A stretch of 64,000 nt of DNA from Comamonas sp. 26 (GCF_002754475.1 NZ_PEFL01000003.1:248001-312000); one strand, 5' to 3'. Counted from the stretch's first letter, positions 29,390-39,793 are shown. Numbers and translations: made by a program. The notes: a model not told the origin generated them from the letters alone.

Positions 29390-30862
29390 TCATGCGCAGT
29401 CGAAATGCGCAAAGTCTGGGGTGGTCATGACTTCGCGGAAATGCGCATAACTCCAGGGCCAGGTGGCAGGAATACCCTGGGCATCCAGATACCAGCTGCT
29501 GCAGCCCGATGCCCAGACCGTGTTTCTGGCGGCCTCTATGCGCGAGACCTCGTAGTCATCCATGGCAGTCTGCCCGACGCTGATTTGCTGATAGCGCCCC
29601 TCTCGCAATGGCTCCAGCAGCTGGGCGATGTAGTTCCACTGTGCTTCGGCCACATCAATGAGCGAGAAATTTCCGACCGGCCCGGAAGGGCCGTTGAGCA
29701 TGAAGAAGTTCGGGAAACCGGGAACCGACATGGCCAGATAGGCAAAAGACCGCTCAGCCCATACCTCGTTGAGCACCCGGCCATTGCTGCCCACCACATT
29801 CATATCACGCACAAATCGATCTGCGTGAAAGCCTGTGGCCAGCACCAGCACATCCAGTTCATGCAGCACACCGTCGCGGGTGCGAATACCACAGAACTCC
29901 ACGCACTCGATGCCATCGTTGACCAAGGCCACCTGTGGGTGCTGTATGGCCTGGTAGTAGTCCGGCGAAACAATCAGCCGCTTGCAGGCCGCGCGGTACT
30001 GGGGTCTGAGCTTTTCACGCAGCACGGGGTCTGTGATGCTGCGCTCCAGGTTCTCTTCCACGGCCGCCTGCAGATGGGCCAGCTCGGGGGAGTTGGCATC
30101 AATCACCGCCCGCGTGAAATGATCCACGATCGCCAGGTAAGACTCGCTGGCCTGGGCTTGTTTGAGCAGCTCTGGATCATCCCGCAACGCCTGTTTCTGC
30201 GCTTCCGTGAAAGCAGGGTTTTCCACCGGAAGAATCCACTGCGCAGTGCGCTGAAAGTGGGTGAGCTTGGCCGCACGCCCGGCCAGCGCCGAGATCAGCT
30301 GAGCCCCCGTCGAGCCATTGCCAATCACGCCTATGCGCTTGCCATCCAGCGCCGCACCGTGGTCCCAGCGCGCGCTGTGAAAGCAGTCACCCTCAAACTT
30401 CTGCAGCCCCTGCAGCTGCGGGTACTTGGGGTGGTGCAGCACACCAGCAGCCGCAATGACCACATCGGCCTCTTCAAACCCACAATCACGCGTGCCCAGC
30501 CGCCATGCATCACCCAGCCATTCACAGGCCGTCACTTCCTTGTTGAAGTGAATGCAGGAGGCAAGATCGTGCTGCTTCACCATGTGCTCGAAATAGGCCT
30601 GAATTTCCGGGCCGGGGGCCATATGCCGGCTCCATTCCGCATTGGGTGCAAACGAGTAGGTGTAGGCGTGTGCCGGCACATCACAGCTAAGCCCCGGATA
30701 GCTGTTGTCACGCCAGGTACCGCCTATGCGGCCCGCTTTTTCATAGATGGCTACATGTTGGTAGCCCGATTGGCGCAGCTTGATGGCCGCCAGAATTCCA
30801 GACATGCCAGCACCGATGATGACTACGCGCAGTTGGCGGTTGTGTTTCTCCGTCCCTGTCAT
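29390..30862 (-). CDS. FAD/NADPH-dependent Baeyer-Villiger-type monooxygenase
   Basis: A 490-residue flavin monooxygenase. The FAD motif VVIIGAGMSGILAAIKLRQS is at the N-terminus, followed by GRIGGTWRDNSYPGLSCDVP. FEGDCFHSARWDH matches the Baeyer-Villiger fingerprint FxGxxxHxxxW, and the NADPH motif is IGVIGNGSTGAQLISAL. Such enzymes insert oxygen next to ketones, converting ketones to esters; the substrate here is unknown. It overlaps the preceding lipocalin-like gene by 4 bp (ATGA), showing translational coupling, with a LuxR gene further upstream. Confidence 0.9.
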   Translation of the reverse strand: MTGTEKHNRQLRVVIIGAGMSGILAAIKLRQSGYQHVAIYEKAGRIGGTWRDNSYPGLSCDVPAHAYTYSFAPNAEWSRHMAPGPEIQAYFEHMVKQHDLASCIHFNKEVTACEWLGDAWRLGTRDCGFEEADVVIAAAGVLHHPKYPQLQGLQKFEGDCFHSARWDHGAALDGKRIGVIGNGSTGAQLISALAGRAAKLTHFQRTAQWILPVENPAFTEAQKQALRDDPELLKQAQASESYLAIVDHFTRAVIDANSPELAHLQAAVEENLERSITDPVLREKLRPQYRAACKRLIVSPDYYQAIQHPQVALVNDGIECVEFCGIRTRDGVLHELDVLVLATGFHADRFVRDMNVVGSNGRVLNEVWAERSFAYLAMSVPGFPNFFMLNGPSGPVGNFSLIDVAEAQWNYIAQLLEPLREGRYQQISVGQTAMDDYEVSRIEAARNTVWASGCSSWYLDAQGIPATWPWSYAHFREVMTTPDFAHFDCA

Positions 30863-31419
30863 TTCACGCGCCTCCAGATCAGATAGGAAATGCTGTTCGC
30901 AATGGGTAGCTTGTTGTACAAGGTCAGCTGGTCACCATCGATCTGGTAAATACGCGGCTGCTGCACGCCATTCCAGTTGGGAAAAGAGGAGACCTCGATG
31001 TGATGGATCACCGTGCTGTCTGCCTCCTGCACTTCGTAACGCCCTGCGTAGCCGGAAAAAAGATCAGAGACCGAGGCTTTTTCTTCCTGACTGGCCTCTC
31101 TGGCAATGCCCGACGCAAAAGGCTTGCGACCCGCCCATTGCATGTTCACGCTCATCATCCCGTCGCTGCCGTAGATCAGATAACCCTCGGGGTTCTGACC
31201 AAACGTCGCATGGCTGCTGCCATCGGTCATTCGGGTTTCGACAGAGAGCAACTTCCAGGAACCCACCAGCGCAGCAGCACTGCCTGCAGCCGCAGCCTGA
31301 CGGCCCTGAGCCACTTTCTGCGGCTGCGCTTGCGCTGATATCAGGCCACTCGCCATAAGACTGAGCAACGCCCTTGATGGCCAGCTGCCCAGCCCTGTTT
31401 TCCATGTCTGAATCATCAT
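30859..31419 (-). CDS. Secreted lipocalin-like domain protein
   Basis: 186 residues: a signal peptide (ALLSLMASGLISAQAQ) then a lipocalin-like beta-barrel (LVGSWKLLSVETRMTDGSSH; YLIYGSDGMMSVNMQ; YAGRYEVQ). Related domains are found in small proteins beside dehydrogenases and monooxygenases. It may bind a hydrophobic substrate in the periplasm. The stop overlaps the monooxygenase start, so both probably belong to one operon; the functional link is inferred. Confidence 0.75.
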   Translation of the reverse strand: MMIQTWKTGLGSWPSRALLSLMASGLISAQAQPQKVAQGRQAAAAGSAAALVGSWKLLSVETRMTDGSSHATFGQNPEGYLIYGSDGMMSVNMQWAGRKPFASGIAREASQEEKASVSDLFSGYAGRYEVQEADSTVIHHIEVSSFPNWNGVQQPRIYQIDGDQLTLYNKLPIANSISYLIWRRVK

Positions 31420-31524
31420 TGCTGCGCTCCTTCAATTTCTGTGTACCTGCCGCCTTGCTGCGGTGACTCACAAAAACTATAGAGACAGTCAAAGAAAATT
31501 GCGTACACCGTATGGTGTATGAAA

Positions 31525-32639
31525 TCAGTTCGTGAAAGCGCTACTGCCGAGTATGTTGCGCACCAGTTGCACCTGCCCAGAACAGCCGGTGCGGGCATAG
31601 ATTTTTTTGGTCTGCGTACGCACAGTGTGCTCGCTGACACCCAGCACCTCCGCCGCTGAACGCAGGCTGTGGCCATAGACCAGCAGCAAGGCCAGCTCAG
31701 CCTCAGCAGCAGAAAGCCCAAAGACCTGCGCAATGGCAGTCGAAGAGCCGCCGTCAGCCTGACCTCCCGCACCGATCAGCAACCTGATTTTGGGCGACGC
31801 CGTTTTGAGCAATGGCATCTCCGGCAACAACTGCACCGCGATGCTGCGACCATCTCGCGCACCTGCTCCTAGGCCAATATGCCCCAGCGTGCGTGGCTGG
31901 TTTTTGGAAAGCGACAAAGCCTTCAGGCCCTGTGCGATCAACATTTGCAACTGACTGTTAGCGTCCACTTCCTGCACAGAAATTCGACTCTCATGGGTTT
32001 TGATGAAAGGCATGCGCGCCAGCACTTTCAGGTTCTGCGCCAGGGGCAGCAGATAGCCCTGGCCATCCAACAGCAGACTTTGCAAGCCGCCTCCCGTCCA
32101 TTGCAGGCCCTGCAGCTGCGCCAGAACCAGCGCCTGATAACTGCGCAACGCCTGCTGCAGATGCGGCAGCATGGCGCGGCACTGCGCCAGGTCGGTGGCG
32201 GTGAAATTGCCCTGCTCCTTGCTGCGCCCGCACAGCAAAGAAGCCAGCCCCCTTCATCGCTACAGATCACGGCCCGCATGCCGTGCAGCGCGCCATGCTC
32301 ATGCATGAACTCGCGAAAAAACGGTGTGCTGCGCAATACGTCCAGCGTAATCACCTTGTCCATGGTGGTCACATCGCCCGCCATCATTGGATGGGTATGC
32401 CAGGGGTCTTGCCGGAAATACGTCTGGCGATACTGCGCAATATGCCGGGGATCCGTGGCACCGTCATGCAGCCACACCAGAGTCTGGCCCAGCTGGGGAA
32501 TACGGATGCTCATGCCCAGGTCCAACGCCTTCAATTGCTCGCGATAGCGCTGAAGAAATCCATGCCAGGGATCGGCCTCCAGCGGGCCCGCATAAATGGC
32601 CAGAAGCAGTGACTCGTCCAGCCCGTTTTCTATCGCCAT
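31525..32639 (-). pseudogene. LuxR-family regulator, frame broken by one base
   Basis: The first frame (from MAIENGLDESLLLAIYAG) runs well to AVICSDEGG, then loses resemblance. The second frame continues with LCGRSKEQGNFTATDLAQCR, a middle ligand-type region and a C-terminal LuxR HTH (FGLSAAEAELALLLVYGHSL; SEHTVRTQTKKIYARTGCSG). The 1115 nt are one short of 372 codons. One extra G in the G5 run at 32248-32252 (minus strand) would join them as DEGGLASLLCGRSKE. It is either a recent deletion or a sequencing error. It lies 105 bp upstream of the lipocalin-monooxygenase pair and is its likely regulator. Confidence 0.82.
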
Positions 32640-32717
32640 GGTGTGCCTGAGCTCAAAACACCCAGCTTAAAGCCAAGTTGCGGCCAAACCGGCCTTCGAT
32701 GCGTCATCGTGAAAATG

Positions 32718-32751
32718 AAAGCGCTGGGCTGCAAAGCCTGCAGCGCTTTTT
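32718..32751 (+). terminator. Terminator-like hairpin with no plus-strand gene upstream
   Basis: AAAGCGCTG (32718-32726) pairs with CAGCGCTTT (32741-32749), with an inner GGCT-GCAA-AGCC stem and a TT tail. It lies upstream of the phosphatase gene, while the gene on its left is transcribed away from it. It could be a leader attenuator, or end a short unannotated transcript. Confidence 0.5.
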
Positions 32752-32820
32752 CGTGGCCTGCGCATCTCAGGTAACTCCAAAGACATGCCTTTTTTGCGGC
32801 AATCCGCTATAAGCATTGAT

Positions 32821-33615
32821 ATGAATGCAAACGATGACCTGATCATGGCCACCGGCCTCGAAGCGCAAGCCCCCCACTTCAGCCGCCCCATTGCCCTGGA
32901 GGGCGCATCCAACTTTCGCGACCTGGGTGGCTACCAGGGCCAGGATGGTCGCCACTTGCAGTGGCGCAAGTTGTACCGCTCGGCCCATCTGGCCCATCTG
33001 ACACAAGATGACCTGAACCAGCTCAAAGCCCTGGGCGTGAGCCGCAGCGCAGACTTTCGCGGCCTGGGGGAAAGCGCACATCTGGCCTACAACTGGCCCC
33101 AGCTCAGCCGCCATGCGTTGACCGTGGAGCCCACCGTGGTGCAGCGCGCCCAATCCATGATTGAAAAAGGCCAGGACCTGACGGCAGGCGACACCGTGGA
33201 GCTGATGCATGACACCTACCGCAGCTTTGTGAATGTCTATGGCCAGCGCTTTGCCGAGTTCTTCACTCTGCTGCAAAGCAGCGATGCGCCGCTGGTCTTT
33301 CACTGCACCGCCGGCAAGGACCGTACCGGCTGGGCCGCCGCCCTGCTGCTCACAGCCCTTGGCGTGGACGAGGAGCAGATCATGGATGACTACCTGCTGA
33401 CCAATCAGCTCTTTCGCCGCCCCCCAGCCTCCATGCTGGGCCAGATATCCGAAGAGGCGCTGGATGCACTGTGGCGCGTACAGCCTTCCTATTTGATGGC
33501 GTCGGTCGATACCGTTCGCAACCAGTACGACAGCCTGGACAGCTATCTGACCCAGGCTCTGGGTGTGGACCGCGCGGCCCGGGAGCGGTTGGCCGATCTT
33601 TACCTCTCCGAGTAA
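32821..33615 (+). CDS. Protein-tyrosine phosphatase of the Y_phosphatase3 type
   Basis: 264 residues. The catalytic P-loop HCTAGKDRTG (Cys162) matches the HCxxGxxRT signature of bacterial tyrosine/lipid phosphatases. The N-terminal ASNFRDLGGY and KLYRSAHLAHLT are typical of the family. The protein would be cytoplasmic, with no signal peptide. The start at 32821 is chosen because the frame from 32785 adds only an unsupported 12 residues. Natural substrates (phosphotyrosine or phosphoinositide) are unknown. Confidence 0.88.
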   Translation: MNANDDLIMATGLEAQAPHFSRPIALEGASNFRDLGGYQGQDGRHLQWRKLYRSAHLAHLTQDDLNQLKALGVSRSADFRGLGESAHLAYNWPQLSRHALTVEPTVVQRAQSMIEKGQDLTAGDTVELMHDTYRSFVNVYGQRFAEFFTLLQSSDAPLVFHCTAGKDRTGWAAALLLTALGVDEEQIMDDYLLTNQLFRRPPASMLGQISEEALDALWRVQPSYLMASVDTVRNQYDSLDSYLTQALGVDRAARERLADLYLSE

Positions 33616-33616
33616 T

Positions 33617-33667
33617 CAAAAAGCATAGCTGCAAGCGCTTGATATTCAAGCGCTACAGGCATATTTC
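33617..33667 (+). repeat. Dispersed intergenic repeat, family B, copy 6
   Basis: AAAAAGCATAGCTGCAAGCG then CTTGATATTCAAGCGCTACAGGCATATTTC is a clear family B copy. It begins directly after the phosphatase stop. Confidence 0.68.
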
Positions 33668-33752
33668 GCGCATAACCGCCTCTGACCAGCGGGCATCCGC
33701 CACGCGCTACCATGAAGCATGGCCCGCGCTGCTTGCGGGCAAGGAGTGGACT

Positions 33753-33905
33753 ATGCGCAAATGGCTAACTCTGGCTGCAACCGTCGCAGCGATGGCGCTG
33801 AGCGCCTGCTCGGGCACCATGCCAAGCTCTTCCAGCAGCTCTGGCAGCACCAGCGGCGTAGAGGTGTTTGGCACCATTGATGCCGGCGTCACCCGCACCT
33901 GGTAA
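33753..33905 (+). CDS. Small predicted lipoprotein
   Basis: A 50-residue gene. ATG at 33753 has AAGGAG 6 nt upstream. The protein starts MRKWLTLAATVAAMALSAC, a lipoprotein signal with lipobox LSAC (Cys at 19), then a Ser-rich spacer and the end GVEVFGTIDAGVTRTW. That end resembles the first strand of porins but is too short to be one. A strong terminator follows. The family is not identified. Confidence 0.7.
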   Translation: MRKWLTLAATVAAMALSACSGTMPSSSSSSGSTSGVEVFGTIDAGVTRTW

Positions 33906-33919
33906 ACCAGCCCAGATGC

Positions 33920-33956
33920 AAAAAGCCCGCAGCACTAAGGTGCTGCGGGCTTTTTT
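33920..33956. terminator. Bidirectional terminator between the small lipoprotein and maeB
   Basis: AAAAAGCCCGCAGCAC, TAAG and GTGCTGCGGGCTTTTT form a perfect stem of about 16 bp with a T-run to 33956. Confidence 0.9.
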
Positions 33957-33967
33957 GTTGAGAGCGC

Positions 33968-36277
33968 TTAGCGGCTCACATTCGCATCGGCGACGGTCAG
34001 CGCCGTCATGTTCACAATGCGGCGCACCGTGGTGCTGGGGGTCAGCACGTGCACTGGCTGGGCGGCACCCAGCAGAACCGGGCCAACCGCAATGCCGCCG
34101 CCAGCTGCCTGCTTGAGCAGGTTGTAGCTAATGTTGGCTGCATCAATATTGGGCAGCACCAGCAGGTTGGCATCACCCAGCAGCGTGCTGTTGGGCATGA
34201 GCTTGGCGCGGGCCTTGCCGTCCAGAGCCACATCGCCGTGCATCTCGCCATCAACTTCCAGCCACGGGGCCTGCTCGCGTAACAGCTCCAGAGTCTGGCG
34301 CATCTTGACGGCGCTAGGCTGGTTGCTGGAACCAAAGTTGGAATGGCTCAGCAGCGCGGCCTTGGGCTTGATGCCAAAGCGCATCATTTCCTCGGCAGCC
34401 ATGATGGTGATCTCGGCCAGCTGCTCGGCAGTCGGATCGTAGTTGACATGGGTGTCGACCAAGAAGACCTGACGCTCAGGCAGCAGCAGACCGTTCATGC
34501 AGGCATAGGTGGTCACGCCGCTGCGCTTGCCGATGACCTGATCGATGTAGTTCAGGTGCACATTGGTGTTGTTCCAGGTGCCGCAGATCAGGCCGTCGAC
34601 CTCGCCCTTGTGCAGCAGCATGGAGCCGATCAACGTCAGGCGGCGGCGCATTTCGATCTTGGCAATGGGCTCGGTGATGCCCTTGCGCTCCGTCATGCGG
34701 TGGTAGGTCTTCCAGAAGTCGCGGTAGCGCTCGTCATGCTCGACGTTGACCACGTCGTAGTCCTGACCTTCCTTCAGGCGCAGGCCAAACTTCTCGATGC
34801 GCTGGGCAATGATGCTGGGGCGACCAATCAAGGTGGGACGTGCAATGCGCTCGTCCACCACGATCTGGGCGGCACGCAGGATGCGCTCTTCTTCGCCTTC
34901 CGCATAGGCCACGCGCTTCTTGGCGGCTTTCTTGGCGGCCATGACGATGGGCTTCATCATGGTGCCCGATGCGTAGACGAAAGTCTTCAGGTGCTCGCGG
35001 TAAGCGTCCATGTCCTCGATGGGGCGCTTGGCCACACCGGCTTCTGCAGCAGCCTTGGCCACGGCAGGAGCCACGATCAGCATCAGGCGCGGATCGAAAG
35101 GCTTGGGAATCAGGTACTCAGGGCCGAAGCTCAGGGCTTCACCCACATAGGCGGCGGCCACTTCTTCGGACTGCTCGGCCTGCGCCAGATCAGCGATGGC
35201 ATACACGCAGGCGATTTCCATCGAGGTGGTGATGGTGGTCGCACCGCAATCAAGCGCGCCGCGGAAGATATAGGGGAAGCACAGGACGTTGTTAACCTGG
35301 TTAGGGTAGTCCGTACGGCCGGTGGCGATGATGGCATCGTCACGCACCGCCTTCACATCTTCGGGAGTGATTTCGGGGTTGGGGTTGGCCAGCGCAAAGA
35401 TGATGGGCTTGGCGGCCATCTTCTTGACCATGTCCTGCTTGAGCACATTGCCAGCCGACAGACCCAGGAAGGCGTCAGCGCCTTCAATCACTTCACCCAG
35501 CGTACGCAGCTCGGTCTTCTGGGCAAACAGCGCCTTGTCCGGATCCATCAGCTCGGTACGGCCTTCGTAGACCACGCCGGCGATGTCGGTCACAAACACG
35601 TTTTCGCGCTTCAGGCCCACTTCCAGCAGCAGATTCAGGCAGGCCAGAGCCGCAGCGCCAGCGCCCGAAGACACCAGCTTGATCTCTTCAATCTTCTTGC
35701 CCGCAACCTTCAGCGCGTTGACCATGGCAGCCGCCACGGTGATGGCTGTGCCATGCTGGTCGTCGTGGAAGACGGGAATGTTCATGCGCTTGCGCAGCTC
35801 GCGCTCGACATAGAAGCACTCAGGCGCCTTGATGTCTTCGAGGTTGATGGCGCCAAAGGTAGGCTCCAGCGCGGCAATGACTTCAACCAGCTTCTGCGGG
35901 TCTTTTTCATCGATTTCGATATCGAACACATCGACGCCGGCGAACTTCTTGAACAGAACGCCCTTGCCTTCCATCACCGGCTTGGAAGCCAGAGCGCCAA
36001 TGTCGCCCAGACCCAGCACAGCCGTGCCGTTAGAGATCACGCCCACCAGATTGCCGCGGCTGGTGTACTTGTAGGCCGCAGCGGGGTCCTTGACGATTTC
36101 TTCGCAAGGTGCAGCCACGCCGGGTGAGTAAGCCAGTGCCAGATCATGCTGGTTGGCCATGGGCTTGGTCGCCGTGATGGCCACTTTGCCGGGCTTGGGG
36201 AACTCGTGATACTCCAATGCGGCCTGACGCAGCAGAGCACGTTTATCAATCGAGGTAATGGGCTTGGTTTCGGACAT
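33968..36277 (-). CDS. maeB: NADP-dependent malic enzyme with phosphotransacetylase-like domain
   Basis: 769 residues. The N-terminal malic enzyme domain ([59 protein letters not shown]) converts malate to pyruvate and CO2. The C-terminal 330 residues form a phosphotransacetylase-like regulatory domain (from about residue 430), as in E. coli MaeB. The start at 36277 has GGAG upstream; the earlier Met at 36307 adds ten residues of no family resemblance. It is transcribed convergently with the small lipoprotein. Confidence 0.95.
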   Translation of the reverse strand: MSETKPITSIDKRALLRQAALEYHEFPKPGKVAITATKPMANQHDLALAYSPGVAAPCEEIVKDPAAAYKYTSRGNLVGVISNGTAVLGLGDIGALASKPVMEGKGVLFKKFAGVDVFDIEIDEKDPQKLVEVIAALEPTFGAINLEDIKAPECFYVERELRKRMNIPVFHDDQHGTAITVAAAMVNALKVAGKKIEEIKLVSSGAGAAALACLNLLLEVGLKRENVFVTDIAGVVYEGRTELMDPDKALFAQKTELRTLGEVIEGADAFLGLSAGNVLKQDMVKKMAAKPIIFALANPNPEITPEDVKAVRDDAIIATGRTDYPNQVNNVLCFPYIFRGALDCGATTITTSMEIACVYAIADLAQAEQSEEVAAAYVGEALSFGPEYLIPKPFDPRLMLIVAPAVAKAAAEAGVAKRPIEDMDAYREHLKTFVYASGTMMKPIVMAAKKAAKKRVAYAEGEEERILRAAQIVVDERIARPTLIGRPSIIAQRIEKFGLRLKEGQDYDVVNVEHDERYRDFWKTYHRMTERKGITEPIAKIEMRRRLTLIGSMLLHKGEVDGLICGTWNNTNVHLNYIDQVIGKRSGVTTYACMNGLLLPERQVFLVDTHVNYDPTAEQLAEITIMAAEEMMRFGIKPKAALLSHSNFGSSNQPSAVKMRQTLELLREQAPWLEVDGEMHGDVALDGKARAKLMPNSTLLGDANLLVLPNIDAANISYNLLKQAAGGGIAVGPVLLGAAQPVHVLTPSTTVRRIVNMTALTVADANVSR

Positions 36278-36558
36278 CAGCGGTCTCCAGCTCGCAAAGT
36301 AAGTCATCCGCAGTAAGGACTCTCTATGGGTGCACTACCCGGCCCCTGTGCTCTTGCGGACGATGAAATCGGATTTTGGATTGTAGGCCGAGCGCTATCA
36401 AAAAAAGAGGGGTTGCAGCTCGGCGTTTAAGGTCAAACAGCCATGACTGTTCAATAACAATGCAAACGAAATCATAGCATTATGCAAATAATGCATGACT
36501 CGCAAGGATATGATCCTTGCTGACCTTTATTTCCCTGCATCTCTGAAAGCTACCGCCC
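36278..36558. promoter_or_regulatory. maeB/mnmE divergent region with a palindrome
   Basis: A 281-bp gap, AT-rich near 36450-36500. GCATTAT-GCAA-ATAATGC (36477-36494) is a perfect inverted repeat 65-82 bp before mnmE and could be a regulator site. I see no gene in the gap. Confidence 0.4.
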
Positions 36559-37992
36559 ATGCTGCCCCGCCACAACGACCCGATTGCCGCCATTGCCACC
36601 GCCCCAGGGCGCGGAGCCGTGGGCATTGTGCGGGTCTCCGGCAAAGGCATTGGAGCATTGGTGCGGACGCTGTGCGGCAAGGATCTGAAACCGCGTGAAG
36701 CGACCTATCTGCCCATCAAGGATGCAGCAGGCTCACCCATTGATCACGGTCTGGCAATCTACTTCCATGGCCCGCACAGCTATACCGGCGAAGACGTGCT
36801 GGAGCTGCAGGCCCACGGTGGTCCTGTCGTGCTGCAACTGCTGCTGGCACGCTGCCTTGAGGCTGCGCAGACTGCTGATACCGATGGAAAAACCGTGCTG
36901 AACGGCCTGCGTCTGGCCCAGCCCGGTGAATTTACCGAGCGCGCTTTTCTCAACGACAAAATCGATCTGGCCCAGGCCGAAGCCATTGCTGACCTGATCG
37001 ACGCCAGTACCGAGGCCGCTGCGCGCAGCGCCAGCCGCTCGCTGTCAGGCGCTTTCTCACAAGAAATTCATGTGCTGCGCGATGCCCTGGTGCATCTGCG
37101 CATGCTGGTGGAGGCCACACTGGACTTCCCCGAAGAAGAAATCGACTTTCTGCAAAAAGCCGATGCCTTTGGCCAGCTCGAACGCCTGCGCGCCCAGGTT
37201 GCCGCCGTGCTGGCCCGCGCCCATCAGGGTGCGCTGCTGCGCGAAGGTATCAAGGTGGTGATTGCCGGCCAGCCCAATGCCGGCAAAAGCTCGCTGCTCA
37301 ATGCCTTGGCAGGGGCAGAGCTGGCCATCGTCACCCCGATTGCTGGCACCACGCGTGACAAGGTGCAGCAAACCATTCAGATTGAGGGCGTGCCCCTGCA
37401 CGTGATCGACACCGCAGGCCTGCGCGACAGCGACGACGAAGTGGAACGCATTGGCATTGCCCGCGCCTGGGACGAGATTACAGCGGCCGATGCAGTGCTG
37501 TTTCTGCATGACCTGACCCGCGTGGAGCAGGCCGACTATGCCGCCGCCGATACCGAGATTGCCGCCACCCTGCAGCAAAAGCTGCCAGCTCTGGTGCCCG
37601 TCATCCATGTCTGGAACAAGACCGATATGGCGCAAGCTGATGTGCAGGCCCGCCACACGGCCCAGCTGGCTTCGGATTCGGGCCAGATTGCTCTGTCGGC
37701 CCGCACAGGCGATGGTCTCGATGCTTTGCGTAAGCGCCTGCTGGAAGTCGCTGGCTGGCAATCTGCCCCCGAAGGTCTGTATCTGGCCCGCGCCCGCCAT
37801 GTGGAAGCGCTGCAGTCCGTAGAAGCACATCTGGAGATGGCCGATGAGCAACTGGCCGCACAGGCTGCGCATCTGGATTTGCTGGCCGAGGAACTGCGCC
37901 TGGCCCAGATTTCGCTGAACTCCATTACCGGCGAATTCAGCTCCGATGATTTGCTGGGTGTGATCTTCTCCAGCTTCTGCATCGGCAAATAA
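36559..37992 (+). CDS. mnmE: tRNA uridine-5-carboxymethylaminomethyl modification GTPase
   Basis: 477 residues. With MnmG it modifies the wobble uridine of certain tRNAs. The N-terminal tetrahydrofolate-binding domain starts [20 protein letters not shown]. The inserted GTPase domain has G1 [15 protein letters not shown] and NKTD, and the C-terminus is the conserved FCIGK. The length is near the usual 450-480. It lies near yidC and rnpA, the typical origin-proximal location. Confidence 0.97.
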   Translation: MLPRHNDPIAAIATAPGRGAVGIVRVSGKGIGALVRTLCGKDLKPREATYLPIKDAAGSPIDHGLAIYFHGPHSYTGEDVLELQAHGGPVVLQLLLARCLEAAQTADTDGKTVLNGLRLAQPGEFTERAFLNDKIDLAQAEAIADLIDASTEAAARSASRSLSGAFSQEIHVLRDALVHLRMLVEATLDFPEEEIDFLQKADAFGQLERLRAQVAAVLARAHQGALLREGIKVVIAGQPNAGKSSLLNALAGAELAIVTPIAGTTRDKVQQTIQIEGVPLHVIDTAGLRDSDDEVERIGIARAWDEITAADAVLFLHDLTRVEQADYAAADTEIAATLQQKLPALVPVIHVWNKTDMAQADVQARHTAQLASDSGQIALSARTGDGLDALRKRLLEVAGWQSAPEGLYLARARHVEALQSVEAHLEMADEQLAAQAAHLDLLAEELRLAQISLNSITGEFSSDDLLGVIFSSFCIGK

Positions 37993-38022
37993 GCGCTCTC
38001 TTTCTCCCATCAAGCACCCATA

Positions 38023-38056
38023 AAAAAACCGCCACCCGAAAGGATGGCGGTTTTTT
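38023..38056. terminator. Bidirectional terminator, mnmE / yidC
   Basis: AAAAAACCGCCACCC and GGATGGCGGTTTTTT form a 15-bp stem with one G-U pair, between the convergent mnmE and yidC ends. Confidence 0.9.
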
Positions 38057-38071
38057 GTTTCAGCGCTCGGC

Positions 38072-39793
38072 TTACTTGCCTTCAGCAGCCTTGCCAAACT
38101 TGGGCAGGTTGAACTGAGGTGGTACGCCCATGCGCTTGTTGATGATCCACTGCTGGGCGATCGACAAGATGTTGTTCGTCAGCCAGTACAGCACCAGACC
38201 CGAGGGGAAGAAGAAGAACATCACGCTGAACATCAGCGGCATGATCCACATCATCTTGGCCTGCATGGGATCAGGAGGAGCGGGGTTCAGAGCCGTCTGC
38301 AGCAGCGAGGACAGAGTCATCAGCAGCGGCAGAATGAAGAACGGGTCAGGCATCGACAGATCGTGAATCCAGCCAATCCAAGGCGCGTTGCGAATTTCAA
38401 CGCTGGATTGCAGCACCCAGTAAAGAGCCATGAACACAGGCATCTGAATGATGATGGGGAAGCAACCACCCATGGGGTTGACCTTCTCCTCGCGGTAGAT
38501 GCGCATCATCTCCTGCTGCATCTGCTGAGGCTTGTCCTTCAGGCGCTCGCGCATTTCCTGAATCTTGGGGTTGATAGCCTTCATCTTGGCCATCGACGAG
38601 TAAGCCTTGGCGTTCAACCAGTAGAAAGCGATCTTCAGCAGCACCACCAGTGCCACGATAGACCAGCCCCAGTTGTTGATGAAGCTATGCAGCTCAGACA
38701 GCAACCAGTACAGAGGCTTGGCCAGAATCGTCAGCCAGCCATAGTCCTTGACCAGCTCCAGACCAGGCGACAGCTTTTCCAGCATGGGCTCGATCTGAGG
38801 GCCGGAGAACAGGCGCGAGTTCACGCTCTTGGTCTGGCCGGGTTCTACCGTACCCACGGGCGTGATCATGCCCACGGCGTACAGGTTGTCGCCCACCTTG
38901 CGCACGAAGTTGTCGCGCTGTGTGCCATCGGCCAGCAACCAGGCGCTCGCGAAGTAGTGCTGCACCATGGCCACATAGCCACTGGTGGAGGACTTATCGA
39001 CTTCGGCCTTGCCGCTTTCAATGTCCTTGAACTCAACCTTGTGGTATTTCTTGGCTTCGGTGTAAACCGCTGGGCCCGTGAAGGTGGAGTAGAAGCTGGA
39101 CTCGTGCTCAGGCTTGTTGCCATCGCGCACCAGCTGCATGTACAGCTGGGGGTTCACAGCGGCGGTGCCGGTGTTGACCACATCGTGCTGCACGTCCACA
39201 GCGTAAGAGCCGCGCTTGAGTGTGAAGGTCTTGACCAGCTTCACGCCACCCATGTCGGCGGACTCGAAGCGCACTTGCACGCTGTCTTGGCCGTCCTTGA
39301 GTTCACGTGCGCCGGGCATCACGGTCATCGGTGTCTTGTGGGTGGGGAAATTGCCACCAATCAGACCCGTCTGGCCCATGTACACGCGCTTGGCGTTCTC
39401 TTCAAACACCTGCATGAGCTTTTTCTCATCCACGGTGTCGGAGTACTTGAGCAGCTCGGAATGCTTGATGGTGCCGCCTTCGCTGTCGAAGGTCAGGCTC
39501 ATCACATCGCTGGTCACGGTCACGTTCTGACGTGGCGTGGCGGGTGCAGCAGGCTGAGCCGCAGCGCCAGCAGCCGCGGCGGTGCCGGGCACATCACCGG
39601 CAGAACCGGTGGCTGCCGCCTGAGGCACGCTGACATCAGCGGGCTTGACGTCATCAGCCGCAGGCGCACTGACGGTTTGCGGCGAAGGGAAGAAAGTGGG
39701 CTTTTTGCCGTTATGGATTTGCCACTTGTCCCAGAGCAAAACCATGGAAAAGCCAAATATCACCCACAGTATGGTGCGGCGAATATCGTTCAT
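38072..39793 (-). CDS. yidC: Membrane protein insertase
   Basis: 573 residues. YidC inserts and folds inner-membrane proteins alone or with SecYEG. An N-terminal anchor (RRTILWVIFGFSMVLLWDKW) is followed by an Ala/Pro-rich linker, a large periplasmic beta domain (about 90-340) and the conserved insertase core with helices from about 360 (MQMPVFMALYWVL-type segment seen as IIQMPVFMALYWVL). The final part has SGLVLYWLTNNILSIAQQ. Its start overlaps the yidD stop by 4 bp. Confidence 0.97.
   Translation of the reverse strand: MNDIRRTILWVIFGFSMVLLWDKWQIHNGKKPTFFPSPQTVSAPAADDVKPADVSVPQAAATGSAGDVPGTAAAAGAAAQPAAPATPRQNVTVTSDVMSLTFDSEGGTIKHSELLKYSDTVDEKKLMQVFEENAKRVYMGQTGLIGGNFPTHKTPMTVMPGARELKDGQDSVQVRFESADMGGVKLVKTFTLKRGSYAVDVQHDVVNTGTAAVNPQLYMQLVRDGNKPEHESSFYSTFTGPAVYTEAKKYHKVEFKDIESGKAEVDKSSTSGYVAMVQHYFASAWLLADGTQRDNFVRKVGDNLYAVGMITPVGTVEPGQTKSVNSRLFSGPQIEPMLEKLSPGLELVKDYGWLTILAKPLYWLLSELHSFINNWGWSIVALVVLLKIAFYWLNAKAYSSMAKMKAINPKIQEMRERLKDKPQQMQQEMMRIYREEKVNPMGGCFPIIIQMPVFMALYWVLQSSVEIRNAPWIGWIHDLSMPDPFFILPLLMTLSSLLQTALNPAPPDPMQAKMMWIMPLMFSVMFFFFPSGLVLYWLTNNILSIAQQWIINKRMGVPPQFNLPKFGKAAEGK

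Noticed and set aside
33855..33905. Porin gene remnant
   Set aside because: The similarity to porin N-termini covers only about 12 residues, and the frame has its own start, lipobox and terminator, so a small lipoprotein is the better reading.
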